Below are positions 16,766 to 23,669 of a stretch of DNA of 64,000 bases, one piece after another. The DNA is taken from contig NZ_AP036014.1 in the NCBI RefSeq assembly GCF_003402415.2, positions 682,001-746,000 of the forward strand, in the 5' to 3' direction. Each line of letters starts with the position of its first letter. The stretch's first letter is position 1. Below the pieces are notes generated by a model. That model saw only the letters and a list, made by a program, of their open reading frames with translations. It had not been told where the DNA came from and did not search any database. The position numbers and the translations under genes are program-made. The stretch is from Cupidesulfovibrio sp000226255. Its GTDB lineage: Bacteria; Desulfobacterota; Desulfovibrionia; Desulfovibrionales; Desulfovibrionaceae.

Positions 16766-18450
16766 CAGTATGCCCCCTTGCCGAAGCGCGCGCGGGGTGC
16801 ATCCCGCGCATCGTCCGGGTCGTCGTCGTATCGGGGGCCAGCCCCCGTGGGTTGTGCGGGTTCGTAGGCGTATTCCATGACTTCGGCGCAGGTGGCGGCA
16901 TAGGCCAGCACCCCAGCTATGCCGCTGTCGCCGTGGCGCTTGGCTTTCTTGCCCTTTGTCTTGTCGTTCGATGTGTCCGCGTCGGGCAGCCTGCCCACGC
17001 CACGCACCAGCTTGAAGGCCCGGTGGTCGGCAATCACGTTGGCATCGCGAGGGATGACTATCGTGCCATCCTCGAACGCTGCCTTGTAGCGGGGCATGTT
17101 CTCGCGGTACCAGTTCTCCGTCATCTTCACCTGGGCGATGCGGCCAAGCCCGTACTCCTGCGCGGTCAGTTCCGCCACATGCGCCCCGTTGCCCGAGGCG
17201 TCCATGGCCCCGGCGGTAAACAGGGGCAGGCGGTCTATCAGGTACCACAGCGCCTGGCGCTGCTGGTCGAACGGGACGTTACGCACCTCAAGCACGAACG
17301 GAGCGCGGCGCACCAGCTTCTGGTCCACGGCCAGCGGAAAGACCACGGTCAGGTCACCCGAGCGGGCGAAATCCTGCCCGAAGTAATGCCGCAGGTTGGG
17401 GTCGCACCGGGCCAGCAGCGGGGCCAGCACGCCGCTACACCAGTCCCGGCACTCCGCCACGCGCAGATGCTCCGGCCATGCGACGTAGCTGTCGGGCATT
17501 TCCCAGCACACCACGGGTATGTCCGGGTCGGACCGCAGCTCGAGCAGGGCCAGCGGCAGGTATGCGCCTTTGCCCCGGCTGGGGATGCACATCAGTTCTT
17601 CGTCCGCGCCGTCTCCGTATTGGGCAAAGATGCCTTTGCGCCATTCGGCCTCGGCCTCCGGCGACCACTCCTTGCCGCGCATCAGGCAGATGCGCTTGTA
17701 CAACCCCTCGGACAGGGCACGGTCGAAGTCGATGCGCACCAGCTTGTACGGCTTTCGCCCGGCGCGGATATCGTTGCACAGCGTGTTGAACGGGTTTTCG
17801 TCGCCGTCGTGGGTGCTGATGATGCACACCTTGCCGCCCCAGATCAGCAGGGCCAGGGCGGACTTCAGCACCTCGTCCAACTCGTCGTGGAAGGCCGCCT
17901 CGTCGCCGATGACGAAGCCCTGATAGCCGCGCAACGAGCGCGGGCGGGATGTCAGGGCCAGTATCTGGAAGCCGCTGGCAAAGGTGATGCGGAACGCCTT
18001 GATGTCTTCCGTCTCGCCGTTGGGCTTCATGGACCGGAACAGGCACTCGTCCACATCGGACGCGGCGGGCATGAATGCCTTGGCCCACATGGCGCAGGTG
18101 TCGATGAACTCCCTTGCCATCTCGTGCGAATAGCCAATGTACAGGGTATCCATGCCCCCGGCTGACCGGGCCGCACCGGAGATGAGCACCGCAGCAGCCC
18201 CGACGGCCCAGGTGATGCCGGTACGCCGCCCCTTTTCAACGACGGTGACGTCGTTTTCGTAGATCGCCGCCACCGTCTCCTGCTGGTACAGCAACAGCAC
18301 GTCGGGCAATTCCTGTCCGGCCAGCACGTCGGGCATGGCCTGCCGGGACTGCTCGCGGTGCTTGCGCCACTCCTCGGCCGTGACCGGACCGGCGGGCGGC
18401 CCCGCGATGGCCGCAACCGTGGCGGTGTGCTGCGCGCTGGCCGCCATCAT
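16765..18450 (-). CDS. Terminase large subunit (Mu gp28-like)
   Basis: A 561-residue packaging motor with ATPase and nuclease domains. The Walker A-like segment is VVEKGRRTGITWAVG, and a DEAD-type acidic segment follows (GYQGFVIGDEAAFHDELDEV). The nuclease half contains DFARSGDLTVVFPLAVDQK and AMDASGNGAHV, with the acidic residues expected of an RNase H-like nuclease. It packages DNA by headful from the inserted phage copy. It is preceded by the DUF3486 small-terminase-like gene with a 4-base overlap. Confidence 0.93.
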   Translation of the reverse strand: MMAASAQHTATVAAIAGPPAGPVTAEEWRKHREQSRQAMPDVLAGQELPDVLLLYQQETVAAIYENDVTVVEKGRRTGITWAVGAAAVLISGAARSAGGMDTLYIGYSHEMAREFIDTCAMWAKAFMPAASDVDECLFRSMKPNGETEDIKAFRITFASGFQILALTSRPRSLRGYQGFVIGDEAAFHDELDEVLKSALALLIWGGKVCIISTHDGDENPFNTLCNDIRAGRKPYKLVRIDFDRALSEGLYKRICLMRGKEWSPEAEAEWRKGIFAQYGDGADEELMCIPSRGKGAYLPLALLELRSDPDIPVVCWEMPDSYVAWPEHLRVAECRDWCSGVLAPLLARCDPNLRHYFGQDFARSGDLTVVFPLAVDQKLVRRAPFVLEVRNVPFDQQRQALWYLIDRLPLFTAGAMDASGNGAHVAELTAQEYGLGRIAQVKMTENWYRENMPRYKAAFEDGTIVIPRDANVIADHRAFKLVRGVGRLPDADTSNDKTKGKKAKRHGDSGIAGVLAYAATCAEVMEYAYEPAQPTGAGPRYDDDPDDARDAPRARFGKGAY

Positions 18451-19040
18451 GCCGGTGCCCCCTGCGGGCGCACCCCAAGGATGCGCGCTTTGATGGCCTC
18501 TACCGTTTCAAGGGAGAGGCCCTTTTCACGCCCGGCGACTTCGGCTGCCTTTGCGGCATTTGCCGTGGCCACCTTGGTGGCTTCCTCACGGATGCGAGCG
18601 ATAAGGTCCGCATCGGTGCGGGACGCCTTGGTCAGGTGGTCCAGCGCTTTGGCCAGCAGCATGGCCCCCATGGGATTCAGGGGGGAGTTGTCATCGCTGC
18701 CGCCCTCCGCGTCGCCTTCCGTGCCGCCTGCCTCCGCATTGGACACGATGTCCAGGATCACCGAGTGCATCAGCTCCACGTTCATGCGGGCCGTCTTGCT
18801 TTCGGGGGCGTCGCCCAGCCGCTGCACCAACGCCTCGGCCACGGCGCGACTGCGGTCGATGCGCTCACGCACCTTGTCGATGCTCTGCTTGTAGCGGTGC
18901 AGGGCGCTGCGGCTGACGTCCACGTCCAGGGCGGCCAGCGCCTTCAGTATTTCGTCCAGGGTGCGGCCCTGTCCCAACAGCACGCCGATGCGCTCGCGGA
19001 CCTCGGGCGGCAGGCGTTTGATGGTGGACTTGCGCGGCAT
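18447..19040 (-). CDS. Mu gp27-like DNA-binding protein (DUF3486, probable small terminase)
   Basis: A 197-residue DUF3486 protein. The N-terminal half is a helix-turn-helix (STIKRLPPEVRERIGVLLGQ, then DVDVSRSALHRYKQSIDKVR), and the C-terminal half is helical. In Mu-like phages it is encoded directly before the large terminase and is presumed to recognise packaging DNA. Translation begins MPRKSTIKRL with GGAGG upstream. The role is inferred from the family and context. Confidence 0.85.
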   Translation of the reverse strand: MPRKSTIKRLPPEVRERIGVLLGQGRTLDEILKALAALDVDVSRSALHRYKQSIDKVRERIDRSRAVAEALVQRLGDAPESKTARMNVELMHSVILDIVSNAEAGGTEGDAEGGSDDNSPLNPMGAMLLAKALDHLTKASRTDADLIARIREEATKVATANAAKAAEVAGREKGLSLETVEAIKARILGVRPQGAPA

Positions 19041-19049
19041 GGTGGCCTC

Positions 19050-19358
19050 CTAGTCGTCGCCCGGCAGCGGGCGCCTCACGCCGGGCACCACGGCCACGCC
19101 TTCGGCCACGTCATGGCCGCGCCCGGTCAGGGCGGCCACGGTCAGGTCGCCATCCTTTCCTGCGCCGGTGGTGGACACGAGTCCCTGTTCCTCCAGCCAC
19201 GCGAGGTCGGACAGCACCACGTCATGGCTGACGGCGTGGCCCAGGTCGCGCAGGGCGGTGCGCAGCACGAAGTGATTGGCCTCTCTGCCGGGCGCGCCGG
19301 ACAGCAGGCGCAGCACGCACAGGCGGCGGTCTTCGGTAAGCAGTTTCTGAAACGACAT
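19050..19358 (-). CDS. Winged-helix phage protein (VpaChn25_0724/Mu gp26-like)
   Basis: A 102-residue winged-helix protein starting MSFQKLLTEDRRLCVLRLLS. The middle (LRDLGHAVSHDVVLSDLAWL) is the recognition part of a winged helix. Such proteins are common in the lysis-to-terminase interval of Mu-like phages. The ATG at 19,358 has AGGAG five bases upstream, better than an in-frame GTG two codons earlier. Its DNA target is unknown; a late-gene regulator or packaging accessory is possible. Confidence 0.75.
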   Translation of the reverse strand: MSFQKLLTEDRRLCVLRLLSGAPGREANHFVLRTALRDLGHAVSHDVVLSDLAWLEEQGLVSTTGAGKDGDLTVAALTGRGHDVAEGVAVVPGVRRPLPGDD

Positions 19359-19366
19359 GGACACTC

Positions 19367-19747
19367 CTATCGGTCACGCCCGTTCTTGGTGACGTGGTAA
19401 TCGTTCAGCATGGACACCTGGCGGGACACGGATTTCAGCAGTTCCGCCTGACCTTCGGCGCGGGCGTTGGCCGCCTTCAGCTCGCCGCTGATCTCGGCTA
19501 GCTGAACCATGACGGTCTGCATGTCCTTGGACGTGGGGGCTGCTTCCACTGCCCCCTCCAGCCCTGCGACGCGCGTGTCCACTCCGGCCAATTGCGCATC
19601 AACCTTGCCGTGGCAGGCACCGCAGTCCGCCCTGGACACGTATTCCCGCCGCAAGGACCACATCAGCCAGGCCAGCAGCCCCTGCACCAGCAGCACCACC
19701 AGCGGCACGATGACGCCCGCCCACTGCACAACCAGATCAGCGTTCAT
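19367..19747 (-). CDS. Membrane-anchored DUF2730 protein (Mu gp25-like)
   Basis: A 126-residue DUF2730 family protein. An N-terminal transmembrane helix (VVQWAGVIVPLVVLLVQGLL) is followed by a CGACHG pair of cysteines and a long coiled-coil-like helix to the C-terminus. It lies between spanin and winged-helix genes and overlaps the o-spanin gene by 11 bases. The function of the family is not known to me; membrane anchoring near lysis genes suggests a lysis-related or superinfection role, which is inference. Confidence 0.75.
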   Translation of the reverse strand: MNADLVVQWAGVIVPLVVLLVQGLLAWLMWSLRREYVSRADCGACHGKVDAQLAGVDTRVAGLEGAVEAAPTSKDMQTVMVQLAEISGELKAANARAEGQAELLKSVSRQVSMLNDYHVTKNGRDR

Positions 19748-20069
19748 CCGCGCCCCCTTCGTCAGCCTGCCCGGCCTGGGCCTGCTGATCGTAACAGCGC
19801 AACGCCGCCTCCAGGAGTTTGACGTGGGTGCGGATCACCTGGTGGCGCGCCGTCAGCGCGTCCACATTGCCCTGCCCGTCGAACGGCGCATTGCCGTCCA
19901 CGCGCCCGGCCATGGTGGCCAGCTGGTCCGCCGTCATGTCCGGCGGGTGGGGGCACGGGGTCATCACGTGGCGCACCGTCAGCACGGTGGGGGCCTGCGG
20001 CGGCGCGGTGGCGCAGCCCGCCGCGCTACCAATCGTTAAGCATATCAGCAGCAGCGCGGCGCGTCGCAT
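19737..20069 (-). CDS. Probable o-spanin lipoprotein (Rz1-like)
   Basis: A 110-residue protein with a lipoprotein signal: hydrophobic LLLICLTIGSAAGC ending at Cys19, followed by a Pro-rich PPQAP stretch. Its start lies inside the end of the upstream gene in another frame (44-base overlap), the usual Rz/Rz1 arrangement. It would sit in the outer membrane and meet the i-spanin to fuse membranes at lysis. It is longer than classical Rz1, so the C-terminal half may have another job. Confidence 0.7.
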   Translation of the reverse strand: MRRAALLLICLTIGSAAGCATAPPQAPTVLTVRHVMTPCPHPPDMTADQLATMAGRVDGNAPFDGQGNVDALTARHQVIRTHVKLLEAALRCYDQQAQAGQADEGGADER

Positions 20070-20448
20070 TGTCCACCACCTTGGCGGTTTCTTCGGGGGT
20101 TCGGGGGCGCGGGGTGGCGCTGGCCAGCATGGCCCGGCGCGCGGTCTCGCGTGTCACGTACTCGCGGTGCAGCGCCTGCGTGGCGTTCACCTGGCCGGAC
20201 AGGGCGGCAATGGTGGAATTGCTCATGCGCTGGTCGGCCAGCAGCAGGTTGTTTGCGGTGATCTTCGTGGCCAGCTCCGCCCGGGTGGAGTTGTGCGCTG
20301 CCTGCTCCACGGTCAGGTCTGTGCGTGCGGCTGCCAGATCGCCGCGCAGCCACAGCGCCCAGCCCAGCAGGGCCAGCACCACAAGCAGCGCGCCCCCCGC
20401 GCAGATGGCAACCAGGTGCGCCTTCAGGGTGTCGGGAATGGGGATCAT
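20026..20448 (-). CDS. Probable i-spanin (Rz-like)
   Basis: A 140-residue type II membrane protein. A single transmembrane helix (residues about 10-33, HLVAICAGGALLVVLALLGW) is followed by an alpha-helical periplasmic part. This topology, with an overlapping lipoprotein gene downstream and an endolysin upstream, is that of Rz. It would be anchored in the inner membrane and span the periplasm. Identity rests on topology and context rather than sequence similarity. Confidence 0.7.
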   Translation of the reverse strand: MIPIPDTLKAHLVAICAGGALLVVLALLGWALWLRGDLAAARTDLTVEQAAHNSTRAELATKITANNLLLADQRMSNSTIAALSGQVNATQALHREYVTRETARRAMLASATPRPRTPEETAKVVDNATRRAAADMLNDW

Positions 20449-20784
20449 CTAGAAACCTCCGGTGTCCATGTCGCGCGGGGCCGGTACCGGCTCCTGCGCG
20501 GGTGCGGTGGCGTCAACACCGGGCGAGGGAAGCGCACCCCAAACCCCTCCGGAACCCAACTCGAAACGGCTTTGCGCGGCCTTGGCCCCGCAGGCCATGC
20601 CGATCAGCGAGACTTCCGGCCATCCGATGGGCAGGTAGCGCCCTTCCGCCAGCATGCCGATGATCCACGCGCCCAGCACGATGATGCAGACCAGCACGGA
20701 CATGATCCGCATGCAGCTGGTGCCGCCCGTGTGGTCGCAGAAGGCATCGCCCACCAGGGCGGCGGCGTGGGCAAGGGGGCGCAT
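20449..20784 (-). CDS. Small membrane protein, candidate holin
   Basis: A 111-residue protein beginning MRPLAHAAALVGDAFCDHTG, with one clear transmembrane helix (IMSVLVCIIVLGAWIIGML) and a weaker hydrophobic stretch after it, then a Pro/Ala/Asp-rich tail. The ATG at 20,784 overlaps the endolysin stop. The position between endolysin and i-spanin is where a holin or pinholin is expected. No family motif is recognised, so holin is an inference from size, topology and neighbours. Confidence 0.5.
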   Translation of the reverse strand: MRPLAHAAALVGDAFCDHTGGTSCMRIMSVLVCIIVLGAWIIGMLAEGRYLPIGWPEVSLIGMACGAKAAQSRFELGSGGVWGALPSPGVDATAPAQEPVPAPRDMDTGGF

Positions 20785-21398
20785 CACGCCCACCCCTCGG
20801 CGGCCAGTTGGTGGCACCACCCGCGCAGGCTGCCGGTGCGGGACAGCCAGCCCCGCAGAAAGGCGCGGTAGTCCACCACCTGGCCGTCCGCCAATCGCTT
20901 GGGCGGTCGGCTGGCCAACTCGCGGTAAAACTGTTCGCGCGCGGTGATGACGATGTCGCAAACCGCAAGCTGCCCACCGCCCATGGCTCCACACAGGGCC
21001 TGCACGCGGGCCAGAGTCTTGCCGCCCAGGTCGCCATCCACCATCAGTTGGTCACGGCTCACGGTGTTGCACGCGGCCTGCATCTGGCGCACGGCGCGCG
21101 GCGCACCCTGGTTGACGGCGGCGTCGTAGACCGCCACGGCCACCAGCGGTGGCAGCAGATGCACGCCGGGCGCTGCCCAGAAATGTTGGTGGAACAGCTG
21201 CGCCGCCACTTCGGGCGTAACAGCGCGGATGTCGTCCTGATCGATGTCGCCGTCGCCGTCGATGTCCGCGCCAATGGAGCGCAGCCAGCGCAGCGATACC
21301 CCCCGGTTGGTGATGCCGCCGGGGTCGGACGGGTGGTCCACCAACCCGCCTTCCCAGCGAGCCACAAAGGCTTGCGCCCTGTCGAAAATGTCTTGCAT
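20784..21398 (-). CDS. Endolysin, glycosyl hydrolase 108-type, with EF-hand insert
   Basis: A 204-residue peptidoglycan hydrolase. The N-terminus ARWEGGLVDHPSDPGGITNR matches GH108 muramidases, with Glu16 in EGG as the expected catalytic residue; the C-terminal half has the family's peptidoglycan-binding-like helices. Unusually, residues 45-56 form a textbook EF-hand loop (DIDGDGDIDQDD with acidic residues at 1, 3, 5, 12 and Gly at 6). There is no signal peptide, so a holin is needed. It is the first gene of the leftward late operon, preceded by GGGAGGAG and a structured leader. Confidence 0.87.
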   Translation of the reverse strand: MQDIFDRAQAFVARWEGGLVDHPSDPGGITNRGVSLRWLRSIGADIDGDGDIDQDDIRAVTPEVAAQLFHQHFWAAPGVHLLPPLVAVAVYDAAVNQGAPRAVRQMQAACNTVSRDQLMVDGDLGGKTLARVQALCGAMGGGQLAVCDIVITAREQFYRELASRPPKRLADGQVVDYRAFLRGWLSRTGSLRGWCHQLAAEGWA

Positions 21399-21431
21399 GT
21401 CTCCTCCCTTGTCTGCCCTTCGGGCATGACA

Positions 21432-21452
21432 AGGCCCACCTTAGGTGGGCCT
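21432..21452. promoter_or_regulatory. Hairpin in the endolysin leader
   Basis: Ten-base arms AGGCCCACCT and AGGTGGGCCT surround a single T. In the leftward transcript a second small hairpin (TTGTC...GACAA around GCCCGAAGGGC) follows before the ribosome site. It lies between the shared late motif and the endolysin ATG, so it could be an attenuator or a stabilising leader. Confidence 0.5.
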
Positions 21453-21460
21453 GTGGGAGC

Positions 21461-21473
21461 GCGTCTTTTAAAG
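21461..21473 (-). promoter_or_regulatory. Late-strand start motif, copy 2
   Basis: The coding strand reads CTTTAAAAGACGC, identical over 13 bases to the copy at 13,557-13,569. It lies between a terminator (21,488-21,509) and the endolysin leader, exactly where a late promoter must be. TTGTTTTC lies just upstream. Mor or a Mor-like activator is the obvious candidate to act here. Confidence 0.5.
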
Positions 21474-21487
21474 GGTATGAAAACAAG

Positions 21488-21509
21488 AAGCCCCGCCGGA
21501 GCGGGGCTT
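21488..21509 (-). terminator. Rho-independent terminator of the membrane-protein gene
   Basis: Nine-base arms AAGCCCCGC and GCGGGGCTT with a four-base loop. In the leftward direction they are followed by CTTGTTTTC. It lies 12 bases after the stop of the gene ending at 21,521 and separates it from the late operon. Confidence 0.75.
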
Positions 21510-21520
21510 GAGGGTGGGAA

Positions 21521-21991
21521 TCAGTTCAGCGGTAGGTGTAAAACTGGTCCGGCTTCAGGGGTTACCCTATTCAGGCATAGAGCCTGACATCCACGTTTTG
21601 GAATTATCAAGCCTTTCCCATCGTCAGTCACCCCGAAAAAACAGGTGTGCCCGAATACCATGTAGTCTACCGGAACAGAGGACTTCTCCATGGGTACGGA
21701 GAACACGAGATTCGCATAAACCCCGTTGAGTTCAGGGAAACCCATCTCTACACCTTTGAACGTCAATGCGTCATAGTATCTATCAAGGCCCGGACACGCC
21801 TTAAGCATCTTCGGCCATGCCTGTGCAAGCCGCTCGCGGGCTTCCTGCGGCACGCTATCCGCAAGTTGCGGCAACGTTGGGGGCTTCCTGCTCCGCTCTG
21901 CCACCTGCCCTAGCAAGGCGACGATGACAAGAAAAGCGAACGCCCCCCAGACCAGTTTCCGAGCCTTTGGCGACTGCCAGCTATTTTCCAT
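21521..21991 (-). CDS. Membrane-anchored hypothetical protein (unrecognised moron candidate)
   Basis: A 156-residue protein. After a short basic N-terminus comes one transmembrane helix (VWGAFAFLVIVALLG), then a probable periplasmic domain of about 120 residues with three cysteines (YMVFGHTCFFGVTDDGKG, RGCQALC). I recognise no family. The gene is visibly AT-richer than the surrounding phage genes and has its own terminator. It stands between repressor and late operon, where lysogenic conversion genes are usually found. A superinfection-exclusion or surface role is possible but not shown. Confidence 0.7.
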   Translation of the reverse strand: MENSWQSPKARKLVWGAFAFLVIVALLGQVAERSRKPPTLPQLADSVPQEARERLAQAWPKMLKACPGLDRYYDALTFKGVEMGFPELNGVYANLVFSVPMEKSSVPVDYMVFGHTCFFGVTDDGKGLIIPKRGCQALCLNRVTPEAGPVLHLPLN

Positions 21992-22003
21992 GTCAGCCTC
22001 TCC

Positions 22004-22029
22004 AAAAACAGCCGACCGTCGGCTGTTTT
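22004..22029. terminator. Bidirectional terminator palindrome downstream of the nuclease gene
   Basis: A 12-base arm AAAACAGCCGAC pairs with GTCGGCTGTTTT around one C, giving A- and T-tracts on both sides. It can terminate leftward transcription from the nuclease gene. The same palindrome recurs at 22,660-22,685. Confidence 0.75.
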
Positions 22030-22098
22030 ACTTTTTCGCATTTAGCATTTTCAGTGCGTTGCAAGAATAGCCTACCTGTAAAACAGCCGACGCGTCGG

Positions 22099-22140
22099 CT
22101 ACTTCGCCTCCCGGCACCACCATATCACTCTGCCGATCAG
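22099..22140 (-). pseudogene. Remnant of a repressor gene 3' end
   Basis: Read leftward this encodes IGRVIWWCREAK and a stop, identical in protein sequence to the C-terminus of the repressor at 22,768, although several third bases differ. Upstream of it the similarity stops and the nuclease stop codon lies 15 bases away. It is a fragment only, with no start, and marks one edge of the duplicated block. Confidence 0.8.
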
Positions 22141-22154
22141 CATAAGGCAGCATA

Positions 22155-22637
22155 TTAGCGGGTGCGCTTGGCCCTTCGAAATTCCCACGGTGGCATGGGG
22201 GCTGGTTCGCTCCACAATCCGGCACGGGCAGATTTGGCGCGCATCTCATCCTGCTTCCACTCAGCACACCACACCGCGCGACAATATCTGTCGTAAACCC
22301 ACGCCATCCCGTTGATCACCAGCGCGCGGTTAAGGCTTGTCCCGTCTACGGTTTCGACAACACCAACCACGCGCCCGTAACGGTCGATGTCCATGTCCTC
22401 AACCGTGACCATTTTCCCATAAACGACCGAACTTGTGTATTGCTTTGCTCTCGTTCCAAAGGGCTGCGACGATTCCGGGCAATCCACACCGTACAACCGC
22501 ACCTTCACGGTCGCCATGTCCGCATCCAGAACGGTAACGGTGTCGCCATCGCTAATGCCGATCACCTTACCCGTCCATGCACTGGCATCACCAGCACCAA
22601 GGATAAAGAGCAGTAAGACCACAAGTAGATTGGGCAT
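22155..22637 (-). CDS. Secreted thermonuclease-like protein (SNase family)
   Basis: A 160-residue protein with a 20-residue signal peptide ending DASA, then a full staphylococcal-nuclease fold. Conserved catalytic-site elements are ISDGDTVTV, VKVRLYGVDCPES (Arg and Glu) and DIDRYGRVVG (second Arg), followed by LNRALVINGMAWVYDRY. It is predicted to cut DNA or RNA outside the cytoplasm. The ATG at 22,637 gives the clean signal peptide. It lies as a single gene between repressor and late operon, bracketed by repeated blocks, and is AT-richer than the phage core: a typical moron. Confidence 0.88.
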   Translation of the reverse strand: MPNLLVVLLLFILGAGDASAWTGKVIGISDGDTVTVLDADMATVKVRLYGVDCPESSQPFGTRAKQYTSSVVYGKMVTVEDMDIDRYGRVVGVVETVDGTSLNRALVINGMAWVYDRYCRAVWCAEWKQDEMRAKSARAGLWSEPAPMPPWEFRRAKRTR

Positions 22638-22659
22638 GCCGTCACAACCCTTCGCATTC

Positions 22660-22806
22660 AAAAACAGCCGACCGTCGGCTGTTTTGTTTTTTCGCGCCCA
22701 GTATTTTCAGCGTGTTGCAAAAACAGACCGCCTAAAAACAGCCGACGCGTCGGCTGTTTTGCGTCGGCTACTTCGCTTCCCTACACCACCAGATCACCCT
22801 GCCGAT
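22660..22806. repeat. Duplicated repressor-end/terminator block, copy B
   Basis: Contains two tandem palindromic terminators (22,660-22,685 and 22,736-22,760) and the last codons of the intact repressor. It aligns with copy A at 22,004-22,140. Copy B has about 14 extra bases (a repeat of GCGTCGGCT) between the second palindrome and the stop codon. It separates the repressor gene from the nuclease gene and should terminate repressor transcription. Confidence 0.85.
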
Positions 22807-23448
22807 GACGCGCACCGTGTCGGCCAGATCGCCGCGTAACGGTACTTCAATGGGGCTATAGGTCGGGTTGATGCTGGACAACACCAGCGTGCCGGGAACC
22901 AGGTCCAGCCGTTTGACCAGGACGCCGTCCTCAATGCCGACAGCGTAAATGGCTCCTGGGACAATCCGTTGTTGCGACTGGTCAATCAACACCATGTCAC
23001 CGTTGCGGATCTCCGGCTCCATGCTGTCGCCGACCACATCCATAAGGACCATGCTGGAGACTTGCCCCTTGTGCGTCAGCCAATCCGACCGAAAGGCGTA
23101 GGCCCCGACGCGATCTCCGTTAGTCTCCAGGCTTCCTCCGCCTGCGCTGAGGGTCGCCCGGACCTTGGGGATCATGACCACATCGCAGTCGGTGCAGACA
23201 ACGGAAACAGGTGCCGGGCGCTGCACCTCTCGCGCTTCTGTCGGGCGCAGTCCCTTTTCATCCCCAAGCAACAGCCATGCGGGGGATGCACCCGTCTTGG
23301 AACAAACGAGCGCCGCAAAGTCAACATCAGGGGTACGTTCGTTCCTTTCGTAGTTTCCCAAAGCCCGCTGGCTCACGCCAATGCGTGCCGCGAACTCCGC
23401 CTGCGTCTCGTTGCCCCGAAGCTGCTTGAGCCGGTCACCAAAAGTCAT
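22768..23448 (-). CDS. Phage repressor, XRE helix-turn-helix plus LexA-like S24 peptidase
   Basis: A 226-residue repressor. Residues 1-60 are an XRE DNA-binding domain (QAEFAARIGVSQRALGNYER). Residues 130-220 are an S24 self-cleaving domain with Ser142 in GDSMEP and Lys179 in VLVKRL as the dyad. An Ala102-Gly103 pair in LSAGGGSLE is the likely cleavage site. It should hold the early promoter off and be inactivated by RecA-driven autocleavage, so this Mu-like phage is predicted SOS-inducible, unlike Mu's own repressor. The ATG at 23,448 begins MTFGDRLKQL; its operator lies just upstream. Confidence 0.92.
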   Translation of the reverse strand: MTFGDRLKQLRGNETQAEFAARIGVSQRALGNYERNERTPDVDFAALVCSKTGASPAWLLLGDEKGLRPTEAREVQRPAPVSVVCTDCDVVMIPKVRATLSAGGGSLETNGDRVGAYAFRSDWLTHKGQVSSMVLMDVVGDSMEPEIRNGDMVLIDQSQQRIVPGAIYAVGIEDGVLVKRLDLVPGTLVLSSINPTYSPIEVPLRGDLADTVRVIGRVIWWCREAK

Positions 23449-23459
23449 AACGCCCCACA

Positions 23460-23513
23460 GGCACGAACGAGAAAAATACTCGAACGTGCTTGACTGATTT
23501 TCTCGTTTGTGCC
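23460..23513. promoter_or_regulatory. Repressor operators in the early/repressor divergence
   Basis: GGCACGAACGAGAAAA (23,460-23,475) and TTTTCTCGTTTGTGCC (23,498-23,513) are inverted copies matching at 15 of 16 positions. A third partial copy in between (CTCGAACGTGC) makes an internal dyad with the first. The spacing and position, 12 bases upstream of the repressor start, are those of a lambdoid-type operator. Confidence 0.75.
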
Positions 23514-23519
23514 AATTCT
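23490..23519 (+). promoter_or_regulatory. Candidate early promoter
   Basis: TTGACT (23,490-23,495) is followed 17-18 bases later by CAATTC/AATTCT, a weak -10 box. It lies within the operator pair, so repressor binding would block it. It would drive the rightward early operon, whose first gene starts about 150 bases further on. Confidence 0.45.
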
Positions 23520-23669
23520 GGAGGCACGGACGGGGTAACAAGTTCACCTGACATGAGCACTGTACCCCGCCCCACCAAGACGGGTCAACGTCGCTAGCCG
23601 GAACTGTTCGGACAGAACTCCGGGCAGGACGGCACCACTTCGGACGGTGTGACCAAGGGGAATGGGACG

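Larger units (their letters stand above)
22004..22140. repeat. Duplicated repressor-end/terminator block, copy A
   Basis: This block repeats, with scattered differences, the sequence at 22,660-22,806. Both begin with the palindrome AAAACAGCCGAC-C-GTCGGCTGTTTT, share TTTTTCGC, ATTTTCAG and GTTGCAA in the same order, then AAAACAGCCGACGCGTCGGC, and finish with the codons for the last 13 residues of the repressor. Copy A follows the nuclease gene, copy B the repressor gene. Confidence 0.85.

Noticed and set aside
22028..22267. A 79-codon frame through the copy-A repeat and the nuclease end
   Set aside because: It crosses the terminator palindromes and the repressor remnant in a wrong frame; composition is not protein-like.
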